Shown here: positions 13,101 through 25,939 of the stretch, in pieces
Position numbering within the stretch: position 1 is the stretch's first letter
Layout of the letters: each line of letters begins with the position of its first letter
Assembly (NCBI GenBank): GCA_036937835.1
Contig: CM072863.1
Location: 18,102,501-18,166,500, forward strand
From: Pampus argenteus
Lineage: Eukaryota; Chordata; Actinopteri; Scombriformes; Stromateidae
Direction of reading: 5' to 3'
Length of the DNA: 64,000 nucleotides
Notes under the pieces: generated by a model
The model's database searches: none
What the model was told of the DNA's origin: nothing
Seen by the model: only the letters and a program-made list of their open reading frames with translations
Translations under genes and position numbers: made by a program

Positions 13101-13953
13101 AGAAAAATGCATCAGTACCAGCCTAATTTGAATTAGACAACAGATTGTAATTATAGTTCATTGTGTATATACATATTTTATCAGACTGGCCTGGTCTCTG
13201 GTGTGTCTAAATGCGTGCCCACACACACACACACACACATACACTCACATACACTCACACTTACACATAAGTAGACAGAGCTCTGGAGACTATACCAGAG
13301 GCAAAAAGTGCAGCCAGAAAAAGCAGGCTGCCACTCAACTCTGCCAAGCTTGGCCAGTGATAAGGTCGGCCATGGGGACGTGTTTGCACTCAGGACCTGT
13401 CCATCAAACATAAGAGCCTTCCCCCACCCCTCTTCACAGGAGAACGATGGGAGTGATTAGGGGGGAGGAGTGTGACAGAGGAAGATGGAGAGGCAGAGAG
13501 ACAGATATGGAATGGCTTGGGAATAAGAGGATTGAGGCAGATGAATAAAGAGAACAGGAGTGGAATAGGGTCACAGAAAGACCCTAAAAATGGACCATGA
13601 TGGAATCCATGAAACCATAAAAGATTGATAAAAGTAATAATTAAAACATGGTGAAACTGTAGAAGGAGTTAGTAAAGGGGGGGTCTCTCTAAAAGGAATG
13701 TGACCCTCTTGTTGTGTGTCAGCCAAACCACTTATCTTAACAACACACCTCACTGTAGCAAAATCTGCTGTCAAAATGCTGTCAGTTAAGCTAGGCAGGA
13801 AAGTGTTCTCCGTTTCCTTCGATTTCAGCCACAACTCCGCCCGCTGTTCTTGTTTTCTTGCTGTTTACTGCCTCAAAACTTGATTAGGTTACAAAGTTTA
13901 AGTCTATTACCATACAAATCTCATGGTAATGAAGTCACTGTCATGCTGACTTC
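10173..13953. other. Non-coding stretch; one possible 17-nt microexon
   Basis: No gene is recognised. At 10718-10734 a 17-nt segment is framed by a strong acceptor (CTCATTCCCAG) and a strong donor (GCG then GTGAGT); this could be a microexon or coincidence. Short CA runs lie near 13220-13239, and a purine-rich tract covers about 11270-11400. Open frames overlap each other on both strands and resemble no family. Confidence 0.5.
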
Positions 13954-14016
13954 ATGGCCTGTTAATATGAACCTTGAACAATAGTGCTTTGTTCAAGGTT
14001 CATATTAACAGGCCAT
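13954..14016. repeat. Perfect 28-bp inverted repeat with 7-nt loop
   Basis: Bases 13954-13981 are exactly the reverse complement of 13989-14016, separated by the seven bases TAGTGCT. Transcribed from either strand, the segment would fold into an uninterrupted 28-bp hairpin of 63 nt in total. It lies in otherwise unremarkable non-coding sequence and is not flanked by any repeat I recognise. It could be a recent small inverted duplication, a cruciform-prone site, or a small-RNA hairpin. A perfect stem is less typical of conserved microRNA precursors, which usually contain mismatches. Confidence 0.95.
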
Positions 14017-15690
14017 ACAGCAGCGGTTTTTAAGGGATGCTGTCATCGCAAGGTGACAGGGAGAATAGTTGGGGCCCTCGGTATCCTCTGGTTGAACTTC
14101 TTCTGTTTGAACTTCTTTGCTGACGAGGGAGGAAATGAGTTTTTGCCTATGTTGTATTTTCAGCAGCGGATAGACGCGTCACCCTTGAGTCATTTCAGTC
14201 CTTGATAACGCATACACAAAGAGAGAAATATGTTCAGACTCAGTCCATCTTTCCTTTTTTTTTCCCTCATTGCTTTTCTCTCCCACGTAGAATCATCATT
14301 GATCAAAGAGGCTCCAGATGTTGTTCCTCACCTATCTCCTTTCACCATCTCTTGACATTGCTGTGAAAGTGGCCCGAGTAGCGTTCATTTAGCTGTGGGG
14401 CTGCCTTCAGTCCTGTAGTGTTCATTATAAATGAAGAGATGGATTGGAGTTTCATTGGATGCGGAGTGGCCTTAGATCTCCTACGAGAGTTAATAAGGAA
14501 ATGAGACCCACAGCTGAGCCACAACGTAAAGCTAATTTGATTTTGTTCCACACCTCCCATGTTTTCCATCATGTTTGGTCAAGAACACAGAGCCCCGACA
14601 CACCACCTCTGTCTGTGGAAAAGTTTCATGGTGGAAAATTTGGCAGTGGAAATTCTTTGTTTTTGATCCATCTGCTGAGTGCGCCACACAAAACAGAGTT
14701 ATTTTTGGTTTCACTGCGAGCAGAGGAAGTGCCAACTCTGACACAATTCATTAAAGTCCTGGTGGAGGATAATTATGAACTGAATTACGGCAATGTTTTT
14801 CATGCCACTAGCCCAGTTGATTGCAGTTCTTCCAGGTTTGCCAATTTCACCTTTCATCTTCATCTGTGGTTCTCACCTGGTACATCTAGTGAAGGATGGT
14901 CATTATTCTTTGCTTTGTGCGGGTGGCTTTGCCGTACTGACCTCAGCCAGCAACACAGGGTCAGGTGTTAATGTTTCAGTGTCATATGTCTACTGCTCAG
15001 GTCACCCTTAGCAAGTCCCAGAGGTATGACTGCTATGTGGGATAAGCATAGAGTGGAAAAGGATAGAGAGGTGTGCTTTGTACAGCTTGATCAGTGTCAT
15101 TGATGTGCAAGATAGAAAGAGGCACACCTGGCTCTATTTGAATCTTTTATTGATTTTTTATTTTTTTGTAATATGAATAAATGTAAATGTGGGTTTTTAT
15201 CTCATAAAATGACCATAAGTCTAGATAAAAGGATGATTAAAGGTAAAATCAAACTACTCTAGATGAGAGTAATGTAAGCAGGCATCACGGGTTAGCTGCT
15301 GTGTTGCCTGGGAACTTTACCTCTGTCTCTATGGCGACATGCAGAGAAATCAGACTTTTCTCTGCTCTCCTTTTATCCTTGTTTATAATGCCAAGTTGCC
15401 ATAAATACAGGACTTCGGGGAGCACTTATGTTAATACATCCAGTTTGTGGGGCAACAAAAGCTTTAATTAGGCTGAATGCCAACCATATGGGACAGCAGG
15501 TAGGGCTTCCCACTCGTGTGGTCCACACACACACACACACACACATTGCACATTCAGGGGGTTCGGAAAAGGACTGGAAAGGGCAAAGCACCAGATTCTT
15601 TGCTGTAGGTTGCTCTTTGCTTTTAATGCCTGGAAAAAGATTGAAGCCCTCCCAGGTGTTAATGATATAATCCTAAGGCGTCCAAATACC
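14017..15690. other. Non-coding stretch
   Basis: A 175-codon open frame on + (14444-14971) is the longest here, but it resembles no family, is opposed by overlapping frames on -, and has no splice or promoter context. I treat it as chance. A short CA run at about 15525-15544 is the only other item. Confidence 0.5.
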
Positions 15691-15840
15691 TTTTTAAAGA
15701 AATAGTTTGACATTTTTTGTTTTATTTCAGAGAGTTCAGTAAGAAGATTGATATCACTATGTTTGTGCGTTTATATATGGGGATATGGTCATGAAGCAAT
15801 TATCTTAGCATAGCATAAAGACTGAAAGCAGCTAGTCTTA
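15691..15840 (+). repeat. MITE-like repeat, degraded copy (family of 24072-24547)
   Basis: This copy starts TTTAAAGAAATAGTTTGACA, keeps an AGTAAGAAGATTGATATCACT block and a TTAGCATAGCATAAAGACTG block, and ends near GCAGCTAGTC. The order matches the other two copies. The interior is diverged and truncated. Confidence 0.65.
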
Positions 15841-16039
15841 TTTATATTTGAACAAAAATTGAAAATAGCTATAACTTTGAGTAGAAATACATTGTTCAGG
15901 AAATGTTTGGTTTGCATCAGCAGTAACTTAATACAGCCCCTACATGATGTGAAGAAAGTAAGCGGTAAACGGCGAATCTGTAAATGCATGCATAATTTTT
16001 TGTAAATCCCTCGTGCTTTGACACATAATCTAACGCAGC

Positions 16040-16220
16040 AATCGCCCCAAAATTTGTGCAGCTATCCTTGTTAGGACATTGCCTTGACTCCATTCATTGT
16101 GGACAGCCTAACCCAAACACTAAACCTAACATTAACCATTACCAATTCATGCCTAGCCCTAACCTTAACCAGGACCTCAGAAATGACCGGCCTTTGGTCT
16201 CCATGAATCACTAGTGATCT
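16040..16220. repeat. Degenerate TAACCC-rich dispersed repeat
   Basis: Between 16108 and 16172 there are repeated CCTAACCC-like words (CTAACCCAAACACTAAACC, AGCCCTAACCTTAACC), flanked by TTGTTAGGACATTGCCTTGA and CAGGACCTCAGAAATGACCGG. I recall this context from a dispersed fish repeat. The spacing is too irregular for a true telomeric array, so I do not read it as an interstitial telomere. Confidence 0.5.
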
Positions 16221-17385
16221 CTCCACTTGGCCCCCCAAAGAGAGCAGGCGCGGCGGCAGTGGGGGCCAAAACTGAGTCAGTACAGGCAACAGATCAGTAG
16301 GAGGAGTAACATGAATGAAAAATGAACCGTGTTTATGGAAGAAGGAGAGAAGTGAGTTAATGAAAGGTGGGGAGGATGGGTCAAGACAGCGGGACACAGA
16401 GGATTAGAGAGAGTTAATTAAAAAAGGAAAAAAAGAGATTAAAGTGAAGGTTAGACAAAGGTAAGTAAAATGAGAGTGGGGAAATACTGAAGCGAAGTAA
16501 GCAGAGCGAGAGAGGAAGTATCTGACCAGAAGAAAGAAGAGAGGGAAGTAGAGAGATGTAAATGTGCACTGAGGGAGGGAAATGAGGTGAAAGAGGTAGA
16601 GGAGATGCTGAGCGAAGGGACCTGTGCAGCTGTAAGTAGAGAGGGACGAGGTTAGAGGGAGGTGGGAGGAGAAGGGGGGAGGGGGTGTTGCCAAGATGTC
16701 CCAGGGGGTGATGAATGAGCCCATAATGAAGTATCTGTGCTCCTCTGCTTCTGCCTCTGGCTGGAGAATAACCGCAGCCTTGGCACAGCCACGAGACCCA
16801 CTCAATCATGCCAAGGAGAACACACACACACACAGAGGGGAGTTTGGACACACTCAAATACACATGCGGGTGTGTGTCCCTGAAAATGACTTAAGTTGCA
16901 CACACACACGCACACTCCTACATTGCAAAGCACACGCCTACACTCTGTTTCTGTCTCTCCCCTTAGACCAAGGTGGCAGAAGTGTTAAGTGTAGGTTTTG
17001 TAAAACAACACAAGTACTGTAAGTAATAGATGCTGTGATTGTCCACACACACACACACACACACTCTGAGCGATGGAAGACAAGACGAATGCTAAATTCC
17101 TCCACTGCGGTAAACAAGCCCTGCTATCCTGCGGTTTCCGTCACTGTCATGAGTACAACGAAATGTCAGCTTGGCAGTTTGTCTCTGGCGCACAGACAAT
17201 ACATCTTCAGTTTGCAGAGAAGACAATGGCTAACAGTAATATGTCCCCTCCCCCCTTGCATATGTCCGTACATGTTCTACACGCTCTACACTAAACAGAT
17301 CAGGAGACAAATTGTTTCTGCATTTTTTCTTCCTTTGACACCAAACGTCAGCAAGAGAAGGTTACCTCTGCAGATACACAGATTA

Positions 17386-17388
<3 letters not shown>

Positions 17389-17448
<60 letters not shown>
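17389..17448. repeat. Compound microsatellite (AT)16(AC)14
   Basis: A pure AT dinucleotide run (17389-17420) passes directly into a pure AC run (17421-17448). It is likely to be highly polymorphic and prone to slippage. Confidence 0.95.
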
Positions 17449-17452
<4 letters not shown>

Positions 17453-19776
17453 TGGATATATATATGAATGACCAGTCGTTACAGTCAAGCCAGCAGGCTC
17501 CAGAGCAAATCTTGACTCATCCTCTGAAGTGCAGACATCTGGCTGGCCGAGATGTCATCTGACAGTACAGAGGCCAAACCACAGCCATTCAACTCTCCTA
17601 AAAAGACACTAAACTCAGTCAGTAAGGATCCAAGAGCCAGAAATGCCTGTAGGAGTGTGTGTGGATTTGTGTGTACTGTAAAAAACAAATGAAGAGCTCC
17701 TTGCGTCGTACCCTGATGCACACCCGAAATAAACAGCAAATGGCAACAAGATTCAAGAGTCATTATACTACATGTGTCCTATTTTTCTTATTTTGTTCTG
17801 TAGCAGTGATGTAACCAATCAAAGGCCACCCAGAAACAAAGCAGGATGTTGTTTTAGAAATTCAAGTGAAACATGGTGTGTTTCAAGGTCTGTAGTGTAG
17901 ATCTCCTGAAATTCACTACTGAGGAATCTGAAAGTGCCTTTTTCCACCAGTGTCATTGCGTGTGGTTGCCTGCCTCCTTGATTGTGCAACACCCGCATCT
18001 TTCCTCTCATTCACGCCTCAAATATATCTTTATTGGCACACACTTTTCTAGTAAGAAAACTTCTGTTATAACTAGTGTTTATGCAATGTGGGTTTCATTG
18101 ATCCGTGAATTAACAATTCTTTTAACATTCTTGTAAGCCTTTTTATTACAGGGCTGGAAGCTCTGTAAATCAAGTGAATCGGTATCTGCAGTGCAAAATG
18201 GATTTCTGATCCCCTCCATTGCTAGTGTTGCAGAGAAGCTTTGAATTAGGAAAACAGCACTGGGTGTACAGTATAGCCTCAACTTTGCTGACAGGCTGTT
18301 TTTCACTGATTCCTCCCAAAAGACCAGATCTGTGAGAAAGAGAAAGAGAGAGCGAGAGAGTTATAGTGGAAAGTAGGACAGTGACGATGGATCTCTCTTG
18401 TACTCTCTTCTCTTTGTGTATAACTATCCACATTATCTCTCTTAGTTTCTGTGCCCACGTTCTAAGGTATGTATAACCATATGTATGTGTGTTGTGGACA
18501 GACTGTATCTAATTCTGTCCCCAGACATACCCATATTGGAATAAAATGCATCAAAAAGAGTCTCTCTCCTGCATAACATATAACACATGAAAGGTATGTA
18601 CCAGTGCACACACAGGCATAAACACATCCTCAAATACACAAACAAAATTTTGCTTTGTGTATTTCCTTTAACACTCTGTGTTTCTCAGTTACACAGTCAG
18701 AAATCAGAAGTAGAGCGTGGCCTGGCTTATCATGTTCAGGGTGGTGGAGGTCACTGGAGTGTTGTGTGCGTGCGTGTGTGTGTGTGTGTTTGAGTGTGTG
18801 TGTGTACTTTGGCTCAGCTTCATACAGACATCCTGTAGATTGGTCTTGTTCCAAACAAGTCATCTTTCCAGAAACCCAGCCTACGTACAGCTGCTGCCTT
18901 TTCCTGCCACACACCCTCATCTTCAGAGTTTTCTTTCCTTTCCATCTTTCTTTCTTGCTGTCTTTCTTTCTGTCTTTATGTAATTTACCCACTAATGGTT
19001 TAGGGATTAACTCCTGGCAGGCTGAGATCTGTGTCTCCTCCTGCTGGGTTTTGCCAAATCTATACAGAAAGGAATGCCGCAGAACGCACATAAACATCCC
19101 CTGTGCTGCTGTCACAGGGGATTGTTGAGGCTTTGTCATGTCTCTTTTACAAAGAAAGTTTGAATGTTTGGTTGAGTTTGATTTTCTTTCTTCTTTTTTT
19201 TTGGAGGGAGCGAACCGAGTGAGAGATAAACATCAGCAGTGATCAAATACAAAGGAATGTCGAGCAAAAGAATGAGACGAATAGAGAAAATAATGAAGCT
19301 TAGAGGAGAACCTCACAGAAAGATAGATGGAGAAAGATGCTTGTGAGTGCAGTTGTAGATGTGTGTCAGTGTATGAATGCAAGTGTAGTGAAATTATTTT
19401 TAATACAATTAACAAATTTGTCCATCACTCTACTGGTTTAAGTTTACACATGAACACAACACTATTGGTTCCTTTACCTATTTCCTTTTCCATTTTCTCT
19501 CATTATAAAAATTCCCAGTCAGACTCCCAAATGGCAAAATCTGAGAAATCAGTCTGGAAACCTGCTTAATTATAAGTGAATAGTGCTGCCACTGTTGTTT
19601 TATGTATGTGTGTGTGTGTGTGTCTGTGTGTATATATATAACCCCCCAGCGGAGCATGTAACATTAATGAGAGGGCCGGAGACAGGCCTTATCACCAGCT
19701 TTCCAGTCCTGGCCAGACCTTAATTAGCTCATAAATGCTTCGTGCAGACCTTGCTGTGATACTGTGAGACCCAGCA

Positions 19777-19808
<32 letters not shown>

Positions 19809-21152
19809 GATATACAACCAGACAATGCACATGCGAATGCTTACACACAGTCACAAAGATGCACACAGAACCTTACTGAAGTCATCACCAGTGTTTGTTT
19901 TTTTAAAACAAATTGTGGTCGGGTCATTGTGTTTGACATGTGGTGGTATTTGGTCTGTACACATTGGTTGTGTGTTTACATATATGAATGAATGACTAAA
20001 CTAATTAATATATTCAAAGTGATATGTTGTGCTATAATTTGGTATGGACATATATTGTGCATGTTTTTAAAGGCACTTCTGTATATGAATTAGTAACCCA
20101 TTATCCTAGCCTATCCTAGCTATTAGTGACCTTTTAGCCCTCAGTGTTGCATTTTGAGCTGCATTATTATGTATCAAATGGCAGATTTGACTCTCCAGAA
20201 ACACATATTCAGACTACTTCTGAATGTTCCCACAGTCTCTAACAAACCCACTCTGCAGATTAGATTGCCCCAGTCCCTTGCTTTGGTGGGCTCTTATCTT
20301 CATACGCCCACTGCTGTGTGACAAAACTGTCCGACTTTAAATGGAGCTCAAAATCTTGCGTCTCCATCCCTTCCTCTTCCTTAACTCTCTGTTCTTTTAT
20401 AGTTGCACCTCAAACACAAACACACACTCTCGTGAACGCTGGTGACATCGAGGTGTAAAAGTGGTCACTGCCTTTCACCCCCAGCCCCCCACTCAGAAGT
20501 AAAAAAAAGGGCTCTACTGTTTGCTCCGGGTCAATGTTAGTTAGGAGAAAAAGTTTGTTTTCCCCTCCTCCTCTGCCCATCCCCCTTCTTTCCCTTCCTC
20601 CATCCATCCCTCTATCCAAGACGGTGCCTACTCCTGATGAAACACACGCAACACCAGAAAACTCTGCGGTTCCAGTCTGCCTCTGCATCGTAAAACAGCA
20701 CGTAAAGACAGAGGGGTTGGGGGGCTAAGCTGGTTCCTTTGAAGCGGGACAGTGACCTCCAACTTGTTGCGTTTTGATAACCCCTCCACCCCCACTATCT
20801 TAATACACTTGTTGTTGTTGACTTGATCTGTATGTGTCTATGTGGAAAAAACAATTGTGTGTTTTCTGCGTCTTTCTATTATGTAGCCTGTTTATCTGGT
20901 AGTAGTTGTCTCTGCAGGCGATGGGGCATCATGGGAGATTTTTGTTTTTTGGTCATTAAAATGATCCCTCATGGCCCTGGCTCTGATGTAATCGGAGCAA
21001 ACCGCACCCCCCACACAGCGCTGCATGTGGCTGAGGACCCCCACCCACAAGCATACAGAGATAATAAGAAACAGAGTCAGGCTATTAATTAATCGTGTAT
21101 AATACAGTTAGATGCTCTGGTATGTGGCACAACAAGTTGCTCTCCTCCTCTA

Positions 21153-21185
<33 letters not shown>

Positions 21186-24071
21186 ACAATAGAATGATGT
21201 GTACTCAATGTTCCCCTGTTCCTCATTGAATATGTCAGTTATCTTGTTTCCAAGTCATTGGAGGAATATTGCGGTGTGCCGCACGGCTCCAGTCGAGAGA
21301 GTCGATGTTTTAAGGAAGAAACATGACATACTGGTTGAGACTCCCACAGAACACAGCTCTCGTGTTTAGTGAAAAGTCGATTCATTGGGAGTACACTTAT
21401 CTCTTCTCTTCTCTCATTAGAAGTGTTTTGTGTTATCCTCCGTTTGTGAGTAATTTTAACCTCCCTCCCTCCCTCCCTCTGTCTCCATATGTCTTTGCAC
21501 ACGTGTGTGTGTGTGTGTGTGTGTACATGTGTGCCATTGTGTGGCAGGCAGGTGGTCTTGTGTAATGAAAGGCGTTGAGATGGTGCCATGGGGATGTAAA
21601 TCTCGGCTTCTCAGTTGTGTCCTTTATTTATCTCAATTGTGCTCTCCATCTCTCGCTCCCTTTGCAGTTCACACAAATCCACACAAAATCACAACAAGGC
21701 TATTTCTCTCATGCGTACCTGCAGGCAAAAATATCACACATTTATCACTTTTTGCACTAAATGTAACTACCTGGAGCTTTTTTTTTTTTCAGGCAATTCT
21801 CACACATTAAAGTAAAAAAAACAAAACAAGAATTGACATTTCTGCCATCTGATACCCTGCTGTGGCAGACACATCCTTCACTGCTGCTTGATGAAGAATT
21901 TTTTTTCTCCAGTGCCACCATTTTTTTTCTCTCTTGTTTGATTTAATTCAGCTGGAGAAAATAGCTCACGCCATACTTTGCTTATGTCTCTTCAAATGCC
22001 AAATTTTATGTCCGTCTAGATATAACACATTAGCAACCACCTGCTTCCCGGCTTAATTGTTCACAATTTGTACAGTGACAGAGTCCAATTCTGGTCGCTG
22101 CATCTCTGTCATTCTAAAAATATCCTTTTATTTCACACAGCAATGCTGGCCTATAGCCTGCTGTGCTCTGCAGTTTGTTTCCATGTTGTCCTTTTCAGTC
22201 AACTTGCCAGTGCTGTTCAAATACTGCATGTGCTGATTAGTAGCCAAATGTACTGCAGCACAGTTGCTGGGTACAGTAGACTGGTGATTGCTCAAACAAA
22301 CGTACTCACATCTGCATTAGTGATATTCTTTTTTGGTGGTGACAGACTGATGCTACATTCTTTGAGGCTTATACTGATATCAATAGTTATTATTTGATAA
22401 TGATCAATACATTTTGATTACGGTAAATAATTGTGACCTTTCTGTGTGTTTGTAGAATATACATAAGCAAATAAAAATCACATGCTAATTTGTATGCCAC
22501 ATCATGTTCAAGTGTGTCAGTCTTTGCTTTTAGTGTTCAGAGAACAGAACAGAGAAGCGTGCAGTCTGATGGTGACAGAAACGCAATGACATGTCCTCTC
22601 TTTGTCATCATCATGATGTAATCGTCACGTAACTATGCTAGTGTCGTACAGAGCCAGATAACATATAAATCACTTGAACACAGACACAACTACATACAGT
22701 AATTACCATCAGCTTTAATCAGTGCCAGCATCGGATTTAAGTTGCAGGTTTTATGACGGATATGATGGGCTCCTTATTACAATTTTTAATGTCAATGTCT
22801 TTCATTTCATCAGATTTATGGTATTGGATGGTGGTGTTTTGCATTGTGATGAAGTGCTTTAGGATGAAAAAGCTCAAGGACAGAATATCTCACCTTTCAT
22901 GAGTACTTTCGGTTATTTATCTCCAGTTCAATATCGGTGACTTCCGGCCGCTCTTGATCCACTTTTTGCCTCAAATTCAAGTCCTTCTAAAAAGAAGAAA
23001 AAAAGGAGAAGTAGCAATCTTTAATCAGACTTTTTAAATGAATAGCTTATACTATACTATACAGGGTAGAGAACAACTGCTTCAAATTTAGATCCCATTC
23101 CTATTTCTGTAGAATACATGGGAGGGTGTGGGGTATACACACACAGAGACACATGCACTGAAATACACACCCGCTGCTTGTGTCCCTGACCTCTGAGGCT
23201 TGGCTCAACAGACCATGGTGGAGCTCTAAGTGAGTGTAGGCAGACCAGATGTGGCTGTCTAACCCCACAGACCTAACAAGTGGCTGCTTGGCCAGTAGCC
23301 TCACCACCACCCGGCTGGTTAGCATGCTGCCTAGAAAGCCATTAGACACAGTAGCGAGCCATGATAGGGTGCAGACTCTAAACAGAGGCTGACTGAGGTT
23401 TGCGCTGAGGTTTTAGACGGGGGCTGGGAGGGCCGTCTTAAAGTTTCATGTTAACTAGGTTTATTAAAGCCATGTTTGTGTTCTTTGTTGGTTTGTGTGC
23501 TGCCTATTAGGGTTTATAATTGCTTTGGGTCAGTGGCAGATCCAGGTTTTGGATTCATGCTGTTTTTGCTCATTATTAACAGTATTGAATGGTAATATAC
23601 TATATAGTAATGTTTTGCGATATAATTAGATCTTTTTTTTTTTCTAGCAGAGAAGTGTAATGAATTACTGATGCAGTTTCAACAAAAAAAAAAAGAAAAA
23701 AGAAGTTTGAATTCACATCATTCACATACTACTTTTTACAAAGGTACTCACTGTTTTCTCACTTCTCTAACATAGATGGAAAATGGCACCAAAAGGTCTC
23801 ATGGAAGTATTTTCTGTACTTGGAATTTATTCAGCAAGAACTTGAGAAACATTGAACTTCAATTTTGTATGGTCTCTGTAATGCTGTTCATGCAGCAGAA
23901 CAAGCAAAGGAAAGTTATCCCAAGGTTCAAATTTAAAGAGTGGATACGATCTCCAATTTCGGTGGTGTAATGGAAAAGTCAGACCATATCACAGTAGTAT
24001 AAACGCTTAAGGGTAGAGGAATGAGGAAATTAATGCTATCATTACTGTGTAGTATAATTACATTTTTTTTT

Positions 24072-24547
24072 TAATATATAATAGTTTGACATTTTGGGAA
24101 ATGCACTTATTTGCTTTTTTTGCCGAGAGTTAGATAAGAAGATTGATACCACTGTCATGTATAGTAGGCTAAATATGAACCTGGAGCCAGAAGAGAGTAG
24201 CTTAGCTTAGCATATAAAGACTTCAAGCAGGAGGAAACATGTAGGAATAATCCAGCACATAACCCCTGTAAAACTGCAAACTCTTACTTTTACTCTTCAG
24301 TTGTTGTACAGATTAAACAAACAATATATAATTTGTAGATTAGTAAGTTTTAGAGGTGCCAGTAGGTGTACTCTGTTACCTTTGGTCAGAGCCAGACTAG
24401 CTGTTTCCCCCTGCTTTCAATTCTTTGTCCAAAGATAACCATCTGCTGGCTGTAGCCATAATATACAGATATGCAAGTGGTATAATTTTCTTCATCTAAC
24501 GCTCGGCAAGAAAGCTAAGATAAAATGTCAAACTATTCCTTTTAAAG
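24072..24547. mobile_element. Non-autonomous inverted-repeat DNA transposon (MITE-like), most complete copy
   Basis: The left end reads AATAGTTTGACATTTTGGG, and the right end, read as its reverse complement, gives AGGAATAGTTTGACATTTT. The arms stay similar inward for well over 100 bp, sharing a TTGCCGAG-GTTAGAT block, an ATTGATACCAC / ATTATACCAC block and a GGAAAC motif. The right arm also carries AGGGGGAAACAGCTAGTC, GGCACCTCTAAAACTTAC and ATATTGTTTGTTTAATC. There is no transposase ORF, so it must be mobilised in trans or be dead. Two half copies lie at 9961 and 15691. I know this type as a high-copy repeat of spiny-rayed fishes; its superfamily is not determinable here. Confidence 0.8.
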
Positions 24548-25606
24548 GTACACATTTTATCTTTCATTGCTTTAAACTCTTGTTGTCCTCTTCATGTTGA
24601 AGGTCAGCGCAGTGCTGCAGGTTGCGGCCGCATCACTGCCAAGTTAGTCAGGACTTTTCAAGTTGATGATCAGAGTTTGCAGGCCGACACAGGATCTCTA
24701 AAGTTTACCCAGCCTGCCAACCAGGAGGGTGACGAATTTCACCCCTCTGCTCTAAAACACTAATTTACAGCTGAGAATTCTGGGAGTGCGAAAAGCCTGG
24801 AGGTGGAGGATCTGCACTGACTCGGATAGTTTGTTGCTTAGTTCATAATCTTTCGGCTGACACTCTTCTTTTTATTTTTATTTTTTTTACCCATATTTTC
24901 TTTATTCAGCATCTCTTCACCCCTCAGTCACTCTTTGTCAACTCCCCTTCAGAAAAAACGTTGCTTACCATGCTGAAGTCACAACAGACCAAACCATGAA
25001 CAACGGGAATTAAGTCCCATCAACAGATTACAGACTCGATTGTGGCTTTGTTTCCAGAAATATGTAATACATTGCACATGGGTGCTAAATGTGTCCCAGA
25101 TGCATGAGGTTCATGTGTTGTTCAGGACGTGCTGTCTGCCTCCCGAGATCTGTGCTATGTCATCAAAAAATTGTGCTCTCTCATATCCGTTTCCCAACAT
25201 TGGAGACATTTTTATTGCCTATTGTTTATGTCTATATATCTATTCATTTTCCAATTAAGATCCAGGGGAAAGCTGGTGTATATTCTTACTAAACCCGTGC
25301 TGACTCATCTGGTGTATTGATCAGATGTTCGAGAAAATGAAAGTCTGTCCCAGTAGGATCAGTTGAAATACTGTTGATTTTTGATGTGTAATCAATAGAG
25401 TTCATGATGGTGAAGCAGCACACTGAACAGCTGGTCGGATGTCTGGTCTTTGGAGGATGGACAGATGGACAAGCAGGGTCGGTTACAGCTGCTAAATGCA
25501 AAGTAGCTTATGATCAATAGATATCAATGCTAGGTTTTCGCTAGGTGTCTGTGCAAAGGGCATCGAATTTGAGGCTGGAAGCCTACAACTGGCCATGTTG
25601 ACTGAA
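24548..25606. other. Non-coding stretch, nothing recognised
   Basis: No gene, transposon or RNA gene is seen. Short open frames near 25040-25320 overlap in three frames and look like chance. Confidence 0.5.
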
Positions 25607-25760
25607 GATTTGGGGTCACTCAAAATTATCGATTGACCATCAAAATAGTTGTAGATGAATGTTCTGCCGATCGTTTAATTGACTAATTGTTGTAGCTCAA
25701 GTCAAAATAGTGATTTGCTCGAGCTAGCTTCTTTGAGCTAGCTGCACCAATTGATCTTAG
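25607..25760 (+). repeat. hAT-type MITE fragment (ATCGATTGACCATC motif)
   Basis: The block ATTATCGATTGACCATC, then AAAATAGTTGTAGATGAATG, then TCTGCCGATCGTTTAATTG, then GACTAATTGTTGTAGCTCAA matches the layout of a short non-autonomous hAT-like repeat that I recall as very common in fish. Weaker relatives (ATTGATTAATCG-type sequence) are visible near 46785-46860 and 49265-49340. Confidence 0.5.
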
Positions 25761-25939
25761 AAGGCGGAGCAAGACACTGCTGCAGCTTTTACATTAAAAA
25801 ATAAGTTAAAATAAAATAAGTTTTGATATTTTTATAAATAACCAGGCTCCTCAGGTGCTGAGTGACCTGGTGGTACCTCAGGGCTTCTGGCTCAGTAACA
25901 AGGTGCATCTGTTGGGAGTTGTAAGATGCCCTTTCGTAA

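Larger units (their letters stand above)
15841..24071. other. Non-coding stretch rich in simple repeats
   Basis: No gene is recognised. Apart from the repeats listed separately it carries AC/TG microsatellites near 16819-16833, 17044-17063, 18770-18807, 19600-19622, 19782-19809, 21154-21183 and 21503-21524, and purine-rich sequence at about 16330-16690. Most long open frames here are produced by these low-complexity runs. Confidence 0.55.

Noticed and set aside
14444..14971. 175-codon open frame on +
   Set aside because: No family resemblance, overlapped by open frames on the other strand, no splice or promoter context, and mixed hydrophobic and polar composition without domains.
16108..16172. 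Interstitial telomere repeat
   Set aside because: TAACCC-like words are irregularly spaced and interrupted; they fit a dispersed repeat better than a telomeric array.
17035..17562. 175-codon open frame on +
   Set aside because: It runs through the (AT)n(AC)n microsatellite, which translates into Ile-Tyr and His-Thr repeats; a low-complexity artefact.
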